Shown here: positions 56,577-64,000 of the stretch, in pieces
How the letters are laid out: each line of letters opens with the position of its first letter
How positions within the stretch are numbered: the first letter of the stretch is position 1
Assembly: GCF_015477805.1 (NCBI RefSeq)
Contig: NZ_JADLQL010000002.1
Span: 310,001 to 374,000, forward strand
Length of the DNA stretch: 64,000 nucleotides
Source: Nocardia flavorosea
GTDB lineage: Bacteria > Actinomycetota > Actinomycetes > Mycobacteriales > Mycobacteriaceae
Direction of reading: 5' to 3'
Notes under the pieces: generated by a model
Told to the model about the DNA's origin: nothing
The model's input: only the letters and a program-made list of their open reading frames with translations
Database searches by the model: none
Program-made: the position numbers and the translations under genes

Positions 56577-57653
56577 TCACAGCCAGCCGCGGCGAATGGC
56601 CTGTACACCGGCCTGGAACCGGGTGCTCGCACCGAGCCGTTCGAGCAGCCGGGCCGTCCGCCGGACCACCGTGCGCCGCGACATCCCGAGCCGGCGCGCG
56701 ATCGTATCGTCGGTGGCGCCCATGCTCATCATCGTGAGAATGGCCCGGTCGCGTTCGTCGAGTTCATCGGCGGCCGGCTGCACCGAGATGGGTGCGGACA
56801 GCGTCCACAGCACATCGAAACTGCGGACCAGCAGATCCAGCAGCGGTGACCCACTGATCCGCAACGCCATCGGATCGGGCCGCCGTTCGTCGGCGTGCAA
56901 GACGAGGCTGGCGCGCTCGTCGTCGGCGACGATGAGCTTGAACGGCGGATCGGGCAGGGTGCGGGCCTGCGCTCCGCGGGCGTTGGTGGTCAGCGTATGC
57001 CGCAACCGGTCCGCGTCCTGATAGATCGTGTCCTGGTAGAGGATGCGATAGCGGACGCCTTCGGCCATCCGGGACTGTTTGAGATCGGTGATCCGGCTGT
57101 CGCGTTCCGCATCGCTGAGATGCGGGCTGCGCTCCACCATTTTCACGCTGTATGCCGCGTTCGCGTGCAGGGCCTCGAAATCGGCCAGTAGTTCGGCCCG
57201 TTCGAATACCGGCACCACCGCACCGTTCCAGCCCTGGGCGCGACGCACCGACCGGAAGGTTTCGCTGAGCCGGGCCGCGGCGGCGTGCATGGTGCTGATC
57301 TGCTGCCGGCGCCGCCGGGCTTCGGCCTCCGAGAGAGATTCCGGGGCATGCGCGTCCCAGCGCGGCGTGCCGTCGGTATCGACCACCCGGAGCACCGCGC
57401 GCAGCTCGGTCAATTCGTCCAGGGCCGTTTCGACGGCGGAGTCGGACAGGCCGGTATGCCGCGCGATATCGGCGATACCGGACCGAGGACGCTGCACCAG
57501 GGTCGCGTAGACGCGCCCGTGGATCGAGTCGGGTTCGAAGATTTCCGCCAGTTCGGTCACGCCGGAGGTTCGCAGGTCTGCTTGCAGCCCCGTAGGACCG
57601 GTAAGAATCGGACGGTCGAGAGAGCTCGAAGTACTCAGTGCGAGGGTCCCCAC
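56577..57653 (-). CDS. TrmB/LuxR-type transcriptional regulator
   Basis: 358 residues from GTG 57653 (AAGGGGG ten bases upstream); GTG 57560 would give a shorter protein starting TELAEIF. N-terminal winged helix of TrmB type (SIHGRVYATLVQRPRSGIADIARHTGLSDSAVETALDELTELRAV), a middle ligand-like part (VVPVFERAELLADFEALHANAAYSVKMVERSPH), and a C-terminal LuxR helix-turn-helix (ELDERDRAILTMMSMGATDDTIARRLGMSRRTVVRRTARLLERLGASTRFQAGVQA). It overlaps the M23 peptidase end by 19 bases at the longer start and lies 104 bases before the first giant NRPS-like gene, so it probably controls this group. Confidence 0.8.
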   Translation of the reverse strand: MGTLALSTSSSLDRPILTGPTGLQADLRTSGVTELAEIFEPDSIHGRVYATLVQRPRSGIADIARHTGLSDSAVETALDELTELRAVLRVVDTDGTPRWDAHAPESLSEAEARRRRQQISTMHAAAARLSETFRSVRRAQGWNGAVVPVFERAELLADFEALHANAAYSVKMVERSPHLSDAERDSRITDLKQSRMAEGVRYRILYQDTIYQDADRLRHTLTTNARGAQARTLPDPPFKLIVADDERASLVLHADERRPDPMALRISGSPLLDLLVRSFDVLWTLSAPISVQPAADELDERDRAILTMMSMGATDDTIARRLGMSRRTVVRRTARLLERLGASTRFQAGVQAIRRGWL

Positions 57654-58510
57654 TCCAGCGGCACCCCCTTGGCAGCCATCCAGCTCATCGGATCGATTTT
57701 GCTCCCACCCTGGTCCCAGATCTCGAGGTGCAGATGCGGGCCGGTGGATTGGCCGCGGTTGCCGACGGTGGCGATCACATCGCCCGCCCGCACCCGCTGC
57801 CCCTGTGCGACATAGATATCGTTCACGTGCCCGTATACGCCGGTGGTGCCGTCGTCGTGCAGTACCCGGACCCACATACCGAAGCCGGAGGCCGGCCCGG
57901 CCTCGATCACCGTGCCGTCGGCGACCGATTTGATCGGTGCGCCCAGCGCATCGGCGAAATCGATGCCGTAGTGCATGGTGCCCCAGCGGCTGCCGTAACT
58001 GGAACTCACCATCCCGGCCACCGGCCGGACGACCTGCGCGGGGGCGAACTGCTGGTGCAGCTGTTTGAGAGTCTGCTCGGCATGGGCCAGCGGCGCGGCG
58101 ACCTCGGGCGGCAGGTTGCTCAACCCGAAGGGCGCGGCGACCGGCGCGGGTGCCGCGATCTCGGCGGCCTGAACGGGCGCGGGCGCCGGGGCCGGCGAAG
58201 CCACCGGGGCCGCCGCGGCCTGCTGCTCGGCCGGTTGCGCGATCTCCTCGGCGACCGGGGGCGCGGGTTCGGCCTCGGCGGCCTCCCGTTCACCGCCCCC
58301 CGGAAGCAGCGGAGCGGCGTAGGCCAGAGCCGGTGCGACCTGCGAGGCGGTACCGATGATCGCACCCGCCGCGACGGCGGCGCCGGCAACCGCCCGGACC
58401 TTTTCCACGGCGGAGGCTTCGGCCCGGTGACGATGCGGCCGTACACGGACCTCGTCGCCGATGAGGCTCATAACGGTGATGGAACCGGTGCCCGTTCGAT
58501 GATGCGCCAA
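57635..58510 (-). CDS. M23-family peptidoglycan metallopeptidase
   Basis: 291 residues. Hydrophobic segment VRAVAGAAVAAGAIIGTASQVAPALAYA (about 38-65) as signal or anchor, Pro/Ala-rich spacer 70-140, then the LytM domain: PVAGMVSSSYGSRWGTMHYGIDFADALGAPIKSVADGTV (His and Asp zinc ligands in HYGIDFA) and GPHLHLEIW with the HxH pair. These enzymes cut peptide cross-links of the cell wall. TTG 58510 with GAGGAC eight bases upstream; ATG 58471 is an alternative. First gene of a same-strand series with the regulator and the giant NRPS-like genes. Confidence 0.88.
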   Translation of the reverse strand: MAHHRTGTGSITVMSLIGDEVRVRPHRHRAEASAVEKVRAVAGAAVAAGAIIGTASQVAPALAYAAPLLPGGGEREAAEAEPAPPVAEEIAQPAEQQAAAAPVASPAPAPAPVQAAEIAAPAPVAAPFGLSNLPPEVAAPLAHAEQTLKQLHQQFAPAQVVRPVAGMVSSSYGSRWGTMHYGIDFADALGAPIKSVADGTVIEAGPASGFGMWVRVLHDDGTTGVYGHVNDIYVAQGQRVRAGDVIATVGNRGQSTGPHLHLEIWDQGGSKIDPMSWMAAKGVPLEWGPSH

Positions 58511-58578
58511 TGTCCGTCCTCGCTATCCGGTCAACACGTTCACGAATGCGGCACGTACGAATCCAGACCCGAGCCCGG

Positions 58579-58614
58579 TAAACGTAACGTTTAGGCATCC
58601 GTTGTGACGGTAAC
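58579..58614. promoter_or_regulatory. Palindrome and GTAAC half-sites upstream of the M23 gene
   Basis: TAAACGT-A-ACGTTTA (58579-58593) is a perfect inverted repeat containing GTAACG. GTGACG and GTAAC follow at 58604-58614. GTAACG-like direct half-sites are the kind recognised by MtrA, a response regulator of actinobacterial cell-wall hydrolase genes. It lies about 70-105 bases upstream of the M23 start, a suitable place for an activator or repressor. Confidence 0.45.
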
Positions 58615-58857
58615 TCTACCGCCCCGTGACCATATCGCAACCTTTCGAACAAATGGCCTGCTCAGACGCCTGATCGAGTGGTGTGAAACGGTTACGATCG
58701 CACGCGATCTCCGTGACATTACCGGCCGAGAACACTGAACCCCACGAGACCCACACCGGATCCCAACACCCGGCGGACCCATTGCCGATCACCCGCCCCG
58801 CCGACCAGCACCTCCGCCCAAAACAATCGCACCAGAACGGCTTTCATTCCGGATCCA

Positions 58858-58887
58858 TTGTTATTGACAACGGATTTCGATTAGACT
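58858..58887 (+). promoter_or_regulatory. Promoter candidate of the SCO5389-family gene
   Basis: TTGTTA (58858-58863), 18-base spacer, TAGACT (58882-58887), about 70 bases before the GTG at 58956. The segment is AT-richer than its surroundings. GACCTC and GAGGTC flank the Shine-Dalgarno GGAGG near 58938-58951, which could form a small hairpin. Confidence 0.4.
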
Positions 58888-58955
58888 CGGCCCGGCAGAT
58901 CTGCCGCGGGTTTCCGCATCACCTGTCACAGACCAGTTGACCTCAGGAGGTCGCC

Positions 58956-59348
58956 GTGTCCTTAGATGTCCCCACCGCCCTACTGGAACGCGCCGAAAGC
59001 GGCGAGATCACCGACGCCGAGTTCGTCGAATGCGTCCGCACCTCGCTGCCCTACGCCTGGGAGGTCGTCAGCCGCGTCGCCGGTGAACTGCAGACCGGCA
59101 CCATGGAATTCGCCGACAACGAGGTCGCCCCGCCGGACGAGGCAGCCCGCGGCCAGTTGCTGCGCGCCCTGGCCTCCGATGCCATCCGGGGCGGGCTGGA
59201 ACGGCATTTCGGTGTGAAACTGGCATTCCAGAACTGCCACCGCGTCGCGGCGTTCCCGCTCGCGTCTGTCGGCGGCGAGACATACAACCGGTTCATCAGC
59301 CCGCGCAACCAGTTGCTCAACCAGAGCCCCGAGCTGCGTAACTGCTGA
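58956..59348 (+). CDS. SCO5389-family protein, function unknown
   Basis: 130 residues, GTG with AGGAGG upstream. SLDVPTALLERAESGEITDAEFVECVRTSLPYAWEVVSRVAGELQ, FADNEVAPPDEAARGQLLRALASDAIRGGLERHFGVKLAFQNCHRVAAFPL and the terminal QLLNQSPELRNC look very like the Streptomyces SCO5389 family as I remember it. It is small, cytoplasmic and conserved across actinobacteria; the role is not known. The strictly kept C-terminal Cys and the FQNCHR segment suggest a functional or metal site. Single gene, followed by a strong terminator. Confidence 0.8.
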   Translation: MSLDVPTALLERAESGEITDAEFVECVRTSLPYAWEVVSRVAGELQTGTMEFADNEVAPPDEAARGQLLRALASDAIRGGLERHFGVKLAFQNCHRVAAFPLASVGGETYNRFISPRNQLLNQSPELRNC

Positions 59349-59355
59349 AAACACC

Positions 59356-59385
59356 GGTCCCCGGCGCGGTTTCGCGCCGGGGACC
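59356..59385. terminator. Strong bidirectional terminator
   Basis: Perfect 13-bp arms GGTCCCCGGCGCG (59356-59368) and CGCGCCGGGGACC (59373-59385) with loop GTTT, between convergent genes ending at 59348 (+) and 59399 (-). Confidence 0.85.
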
Positions 59386-59398
59386 GCGTTTCCGGTGC

Positions 59399-61036
59399 TC
59401 AGCGCACCGTGGTCACTTCCAGTTCGCCATCGGCGTGCCGCGCCCGCAGCCGCTTCTTGTCGAATTTGCCGACGCTGGTCTTGGGCACCTCCTCGATGAA
59501 GGTCCAGTACTCGGGCAGCTGCCATTTCGCGAACCGCGACGACAGGAATTCACGCAATTCCGCCGGCTCCACCGAGGCCCCCTCGGCCACCACGATCGCC
59601 GCCAGCGGCCGCTCGTCCCATTTCTCGTCCGGAATTCCGATAACGGCCGCCTCGGCCACGGCCGGATGGCCCATCACCGCGTTCTCCAAGTCCACCGAGG
59701 AGATCCATTCGCCACCGGACTTGATCACATCCTTGGACCGATCCACCAGCGTCAGATAGCCGTTCGGGGTGATCTTGCCGACATCACCCGTACGCAGCCA
59801 GCCGTCGTCGAATTTGCCCGGATCCACCGCCGTCCCGTCCGGTGAGTAGTAGGAGCCGGTGATCCATGGTCCCCGAACCTCGAGCTCCCCCAGCGATTTC
59901 CCGTCGTTGGGTACCACCGACCCGTCGTCTCCGACCAACCGCGCCTGCACGGCCGCCGGGAAACGCCCCTGGGTGACCCGGTAGGTCCAGGCCTCCTCCT
60001 CACTCACCCCGTGCGGCGGATGAGCCAAGCTGCCCAGCGGCGAGGTTTCGGTCATCCCCCAGGCGTGCACCACCCGCACCCCGTGCTTCTCCTCGAACGC
60101 CTTCATCATCGACGGCGGTGCGGCCGAACCGCCCACCACCACCGCACGCAGATGAGTGATGTCCTGCGGTTGCGCCGCCAGTGCGGCGAGTACCCCGCCC
60201 CAGATGGTCGGCACCGCCGCGGCGAAGGTCGGCTTCACCGCCGCCATCATCTCCAGCAGCGGGCCCGGCTGGAGGAAGCGGTCGGGCATCAATACGTTCG
60301 CGCCGGTCATCAGCGCCGCGTAGGGCAGTCCCCAGGCGTTGGCGTGGAACATCGGCACGATGCCGAGCACGGTGTCGTCGATCCGCAACCCCATAGCCGA
60401 GGGGGTAGTGGCCTGCATGGAGTGCAGCCAGTTGGAGCGATGCGAATACACCACGCCTTTGGGGTCGCCGGTGGTGCCGGAGGTGTAGCACATCGCCGCC
60501 GCCGAACGTTCGTCGACGACCGGGAAATCGAAGGTGTCGGGGTATTTCGCGAGGAGTTCGGCGTAGTCGTGCACGGTGACCCCGTCGACCGCGGGAACGG
60601 CCGCGACATCCCCGTTCACCACGATCACGTGCCGGACGGTTTTCAGCTGCGGCAGGTACTGCCCGAACATCGGCACCAGGCTGCCGTCGACCAGGACCAC
60701 CTGATCTTCGGCATGGTTGGCGACATAGATCAGCTGTTCGGGCGAGAGCCGGATGTTGAGGGCGTGCAGTACCGACCCCATCGCGGGGATGGCGATATAG
60801 GCGACCAGGTGTTCGTTGTTGTTCCACATGAAGGTGCCGACCCGGTCGCCCCGCCCGATACCGAGATCGGTGAGCGCGTTGGCCAGCCGAGCCGAATCCG
60901 CGCCGACCTCGCGGTAGGTCATGGTGCGCACTCCGTCTCCGGTCCAGGTGGAAACCGTGGAATCGCCGACGAAGGTGGACGCGTAGCGCAGCAGCGTCGC
61001 CAGCGAGAGCTGGTCGTCCATCATGGTGCTCAACAT
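59399..61036 (-). CDS. Fatty-acid CoA ligase (FadD-like)
   Basis: 545 residues. ATP loop CYTSGTTGDPKGVVYSHRS, MFHANAWGLPYAALMTGA, GMTETSPLG, GWLRTGDVGKITPNGYLTLVDRSKD (A7/A8) and VPKTSVGKFDKKRLR with the C-terminal Lys. All catalytic parts are present, in contrast with the NRPS-like genes nearby. It joins a medium- or long-chain fatty acid to CoA through an acyl adenylate. ATG 61036 with AAGGGG eight bases upstream. Likely monocistronic; faces the terminator at its end. Confidence 0.9.
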   Translation of the reverse strand: MLSTMMDDQLSLATLLRYASTFVGDSTVSTWTGDGVRTMTYREVGADSARLANALTDLGIGRGDRVGTFMWNNNEHLVAYIAIPAMGSVLHALNIRLSPEQLIYVANHAEDQVVLVDGSLVPMFGQYLPQLKTVRHVIVVNGDVAAVPAVDGVTVHDYAELLAKYPDTFDFPVVDERSAAAMCYTSGTTGDPKGVVYSHRSNWLHSMQATTPSAMGLRIDDTVLGIVPMFHANAWGLPYAALMTGANVLMPDRFLQPGPLLEMMAAVKPTFAAAVPTIWGGVLAALAAQPQDITHLRAVVVGGSAAPPSMMKAFEEKHGVRVVHAWGMTETSPLGSLAHPPHGVSEEEAWTYRVTQGRFPAAVQARLVGDDGSVVPNDGKSLGELEVRGPWITGSYYSPDGTAVDPGKFDDGWLRTGDVGKITPNGYLTLVDRSKDVIKSGGEWISSVDLENAVMGHPAVAEAAVIGIPDEKWDERPLAAIVVAEGASVEPAELREFLSSRFAKWQLPEYWTFIEEVPKTSVGKFDKKRLRARHADGELEVTTVR

Positions 61037-61604
61037 CGGAAATACCCCTTACTGATCTGGGTGGCTGACGGCTGGTGACGCGCTCCGAACCCACTCGGTG
61101 AGACACAGAAGTAGGCATGACTCACATCACACCGCCGGACACTACCGTGGAGTAGCCACGCGTGGGGAGGCTAGAGCGAAACCGGCAGAAATAGACGACG
61201 CCGCTGGTCAACGCGACGGTAAGCTCCGGCGTGAGAGGCGGAGGCCGGACGGGATGAGACGCAGCGCCCGCGACGCCCCCTGCGGGCCACCGGCACTGCG
61301 CCATCGCCGCCGAGCACCCATTTGTGATAGCCGGGTTTTCGGTCCGCTGCCAAGCCGGATAACGAAACGACATCCAAACGAGACACGCCCCGCACCCGTG
61401 TACCGACTGGTGGGATGAATCCGCACAACACTCGACCGCACGACCACCGCTTATGGACGACGTGAGCCAGCGCGGCGTCGAAATCGAGAATCACTTACAG
61501 ATGCACGCGCAGTACTGACCGACACCCGATCTCTGGCCGAAAATATCGATTCACTGACCTTCGTTCCGTTCCGGAGCGGGCGGTCCCCGGCATACCCTCG
61601 AACC
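61037..61604. other. Divergent intergenic region without a recognisable gene
   Basis: About 570 bases between FadD-like and monooxygenase genes that point away from each other. Short open frames here are rich in Arg and show no family. Promoters for both genes should lie here; no clear operator seen. Confidence 0.4.
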
Positions 61605-63065
61605 ATGACAACGCCGTCGATCATCATCATCGGGGCCGGGTTCGGTGGGCTCGGTATGGGACTCGAACTCCTGCGGGCCGGAATAGACGATTTCGCCATC
61701 GTCGAACGCGCCCAGGATCTCGGCGGCGTATGGCGGGAGAACACCTACCCCGGCGCGGCCTGCGACGTACCCAGCCCCCTGTACTCGTGGTCCTTCGAAC
61801 CCCGCTCCGATTGGCCCCGGCGTTTCTCCGAACAGGCCGATATCCACGAATACATGCGCCGCGTCGTCGGCAAATACGATCTCGAACGCCATATCCGCTT
61901 CGGCACCGAGATCAGCGACGCCGAATACGACGAATCCACCGCGAAATGGCATATCCGCACCCGCGACGGCGATCCGCTCACCGCCGATGTGCTGATCTCC
62001 GCCGTCGGCCAGCTCTCCCGCCCGGCCATGCCGAACATCCCCGGAATCGACACCTTCACCGGACCCGCCTTCCATTCCGCCGAATGGGACCATTCCGTCG
62101 ACCTCTCCGGCAAGCGGATCGCCTGTATCGGCACCGGCGCCAGCGCGATCCAGTACATCCCCCGCCTGCAGCCGATCGCCGAACATCTCACGCTGTTCCA
62201 GCGTTCCGCCGCCTGGGTCCTGCCCAAGGCCGACGCCGCATACGCGGCCCGCCACCACGCCGTCTTCAAATACCTTCCTCCGGTCCGGTGGGCCGAACGC
62301 TTCGGCTGGTGGATGTTCTTCGAAGTGATGGCATTGGCCCTCACCGATCTGCAGGGCATCCAGGCCCCGGTCCTGAAAGTGGCCGAAGCCCACCGCGCCA
62401 GGCAGATTCCCGACCCGATCCTGCGCGAAAAACTCACTCCCGACTACGCCGCCGGCTGTAAACGCGCCCTGTTCTCCAACGACTACTTCCCCGCCCTCGG
62501 CCGGCCCAACGTCACCGTGGAGACCAACGCCATCACCGAGATCACCTCCACGGGCGTGCGCACCGCCGACGGGATCGACCACGAAGTCGACGTCATCATC
62601 TACGGCACCGGTTTCAAGGGCACCGAATTCCTCGCCCCCATGAACATCTACGGCACCGACGGCCGCAAACTCGCCGACACCTGGGCCGCCGAAGGCGCCC
62701 GCGCCTACCTCGGCATCTCGGTCCCGAAATTCCCCAACCTGTTCATGATGTACGGCCCGAACACGAACGTCGGCTCGGGCTCCATCGTCTACATGCTCGA
62801 ATCCCAGGCCCGCTACATCCGCCAAGCCGTCGAATACCTCCGCCACCACCCCCGCCGCGGCCTGGCCGCCCGCGTAGAAACAGAACAGCGCTGGGACGCC
62901 TGGCTCCAGAAACGCCTGAAGGACACCCCCTGGAACTTCTGCTCCAGCTGGTACCGCAACGCCTCGGGCCGCATCACCAACAACTGGCCCGGAGCCACGG
63001 TCCTCTACCGCTGGAAAACCCGCCGCTTCGACCCCGCCGACTACGAAACCACGGTCGCATCCTGA
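61605..63065 (+). CDS. Flavin monooxygenase, Baeyer-Villiger type
   Basis: 486 residues. FAD site IIIGAGFGGLGMGLELLRAGI, VWRENTYPGAACDVPSPLYSWSF, Baeyer-Villiger fingerprint FTGPAFHSAEWD (FxGxxxHxxxW), NADPH site RIACIGTGASAIQYIP, and DVIIYGTGFKGTEFLAPM. Such enzymes insert oxygen next to a ketone or oxidise soft atoms; substrate unknown. Possibly steroid or terpenoid catabolism, as is common in mycolate actinobacteria. Confidence 0.9.
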   Translation: MTTPSIIIIGAGFGGLGMGLELLRAGIDDFAIVERAQDLGGVWRENTYPGAACDVPSPLYSWSFEPRSDWPRRFSEQADIHEYMRRVVGKYDLERHIRFGTEISDAEYDESTAKWHIRTRDGDPLTADVLISAVGQLSRPAMPNIPGIDTFTGPAFHSAEWDHSVDLSGKRIACIGTGASAIQYIPRLQPIAEHLTLFQRSAAWVLPKADAAYAARHHAVFKYLPPVRWAERFGWWMFFEVMALALTDLQGIQAPVLKVAEAHRARQIPDPILREKLTPDYAAGCKRALFSNDYFPALGRPNVTVETNAITEITSTGVRTADGIDHEVDVIIYGTGFKGTEFLAPMNIYGTDGRKLADTWAAEGARAYLGISVPKFPNLFMMYGPNTNVGSGSIVYMLESQARYIRQAVEYLRHHPRRGLAARVETEQRWDAWLQKRLKDTPWNFCSSWYRNASGRITNNWPGATVLYRWKTRRFDPADYETTVAS

Positions 63066-63144
63066 TATCCCCGGGCCGCCGGACCTACGATGCGGCCCCA
63101 CCGGGGGTCACCCGGTAGACTCTCGCCCACCGGCCCCCGGCCCG

Positions 63145-63217
63145 GCCCTCGTAGCTCAGGGGATAGAGCACCGCTCTCCTAAAGCGGGTGTCGCAGGTTC
63201 GAATCCTGCCGAGGGCA
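63145..63217 (+). tRNA. tRNA-Arg (anticodon CCT)
   Basis: Acceptor arms GCCCTCG (63145-63151) and CGAGGGC (63210-63216), discriminator A, D-arm around AGCTCAGGGGATAGAGC, anticodon stem CCGCT/AGCGG with loop CTCCTAA, T-arm GCAGGTTCGAATCCTGC. The CCA end is not encoded (CAA follows). It reads AGG codons, which are rare in high-GC genomes. Confidence 0.95.
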
Positions 63218-63312
63218 CAAACCTGCCCAGCATTTGCGCAGTTCAGCGCATTTTCTTAGTTGAGCCCAAGCCCCCTGTTCGCGAAAACCCAGGCAGGCAC
63301 TCTTTCCCCTAC

Positions 63313-63328
63313 GTGCCCTACAGGGCAC
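63313..63328. repeat. Small hairpin downstream of the tRNA
   Basis: GTGCCC (63313-63318), loop TACA, GGGCAC (63323-63328). Possibly the tRNA terminator or part of an old junction; weak. Confidence 0.3.
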
Positions 63329-63499
63329 ATCGAACATGGGAACGGACACTGACCGATGCTTCCGGCCCCGTCAGCCAGTTGGAACCCGCATGCTCGTCCA
63401 GCCGCTCGATAAGGATTACTCGTCGCGTAGCGCGGGCAGCACAGTGGCAGCCGAAAACCTGATCAGTCGGCTGCACCCCGATACCGGGTCGAGTAGCTA

Positions 63500-63811
63500 A
63501 TCCTCGGCGTATGTCCCGGAAGTCGGAGGTTCGTGCAACGGCGGGCGGCTGGTCCCTGAACTGCTCCGCGCCGGGCACCGGGCGCGGGTGGTGGCTCGGA
63601 CCCCGGCGAAGCTGGCCGAGGTCCCGTAGCGCGAACGGGTGGAGGTGGTGCGCGCAGACCTCACCATCGACGACGACGTGCGTGCGGCGGTCGCCGGCCA
63701 GGGGGTCCTCTACTACCTGGTGCATTAGCTGACCCGCCACGACTTCACCGATATCGATTAGCGCGCCGCACGTACCGTCGCCGCCGCGCAGACTGCCGGC
63801 GACGCCGGGGG
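63500..63811 (+). pseudogene. Decayed SDR/NmrA-like NAD(P)-binding protein
   Basis: One frame reads VGGSCNGGRLVPELLRAGH, RARVVARTPAKLAEVP, RERVEVVRADLTIDDDVRAAVAGQGVLYYLVH, LTRHDFTDID and RAARTVAAAAQ. This is a Rossmann-type N-terminal half similar to NmrA/SDR oxidoreductases that start MRVLVTGATGYVGGRLVPELL. Three in-frame TAG stops interrupt it at 63627, 63726 and 63759; the glycine loop at the start is damaged and the C-terminal half is not recognisable. Broken remnant. Confidence 0.7.
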
Positions 63812-63870
63812 CCACGGGCGGGGCTCGATATCGACCGGCCTGCGCTCGGAATCGGGCCCGTCGAACGACG

Positions 63871-64000
63871 GTGGCCCAGCAGAAACAGGCGGTCCTGCGG
63901 TTGGTCGAGCAGTTCGTACTGTTGCTCGCGGACTCGGGCACACCGCGGTGACCCGGGCCGTCGTCTACGTCCTGGCAGACGATGCTCTGAGTGCGGTGCG
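63871..64000 (+). pseudogene. Decayed MarR/GbsR-like regulator, runs off the window
   Basis: From GTG 63871 the frame reads AQQKQAVLRLVEQFVLLLADSGTPR then stops (63949-63951); the next frame continues VTRAVVYVLADDALSAV. Together they resemble the N-terminus of GbsR/MarR-type regulators (EQFxLxLxxxGxPRM-xARxxxxLLADD). A frameshift separates the two parts. The rest lies beyond the edge. Confidence 0.55.

Noticed and set aside
61551..63101. Very long minus-strand open frame opposite the Baeyer-Villiger monooxygenase
   Set aside because: It mirrors a clear flavoenzyme on the plus strand; the translation is low-complexity Gly/Val/Asp without any family motif, as expected for the antisense of a high-GC gene.
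63500..63811. Functional SDR gene read by amber suppression
   Set aside because: The glycine loop at the start is damaged and the C-terminal half cannot be recognised, so a pseudogene is simpler.

Overview
The window comes from a high-GC actinobacterium, most likely Nocardia or a close mycolate-forming relative. The clues are a mycobactin/nocobactin-type siderophore block with IdeR-like iron boxes, an antigen-85-like mycolyltransferase, an actinobacterial S10 ribosomal operon with basic protein tails, an SCO5389-family protein, and many GTG/TTG starts. The species cannot be named from sequence alone.

Layout. 1-247: tail of an M13 metallopeptidase. 328-8850 (minus): iron-regulated siderophore block with a C-A-T-C NRPS like MbtF, a hydroxamate formyltransferase, an MbtG-like lysine N6-hydroxylase and a free-standing, catalytically broken adenylation-core protein. 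Each transcription unit has its own iron-box candidate. Hydroxylase plus formyltransferase suggest an N-formyl-N-hydroxylysine siderophore of the amamistatin/brasilibactin/formobactin type (inference). 9175-18300: housekeeping and small regulatory genes (pseudouridine synthase, secreted peptidase, CPBP protease, Nudix, old yellow enzyme with HxlR regulator) and two type II toxin-antitoxin modules around a small kinase. 18419-23697 (minus): S10 operon rpsJ-rplC-rplD-rplW-rplB-rpsS-rplV-rpsC-rplP-rpmC-rpsQ, ending in a terminator. 24199-36286: hotdog protein, lycopene cyclase, DrrABC-like exporter, an aldehyde-dehydrogenase homologue without its catalytic Cys, MerR regulator with serine hydrolase, a double-headed TetR regulator facing an enoyl-CoA hydratase-like gene, and the Ag85-like esterase.

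36596-58510 (minus) is the most unusual part. An M23 peptidase overlaps a TrmB/LuxR-type regulator, followed by two giant NRPS-derived genes of 3142 and 3412 codons. Both frames are open throughout, but adenylation P-loops are destroyed, the A-sub subdomain has been removed at the same hinge in several domains, the second His of HHxxxDG is replaced in every readable condensation or epimerisation domain, and there is one carrier domain in about 6550 residues. Long disordered linkers with repeats replace the missing parts. They look like retained pseudo-enzymes, not working assembly lines, and the siderophore block has a small protein of the same adenylation-core-only kind.

58956-64000: SCO5389-family protein, acyl-CoA synthetase, a Baeyer-Villiger-type monooxygenase, tRNA-Arg(CCT), then a decayed tract with remains of an SDR/NmrA-like gene and a MarR/GbsR-like gene. 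All statements rest on reading the sequence by eye; no database search was run.
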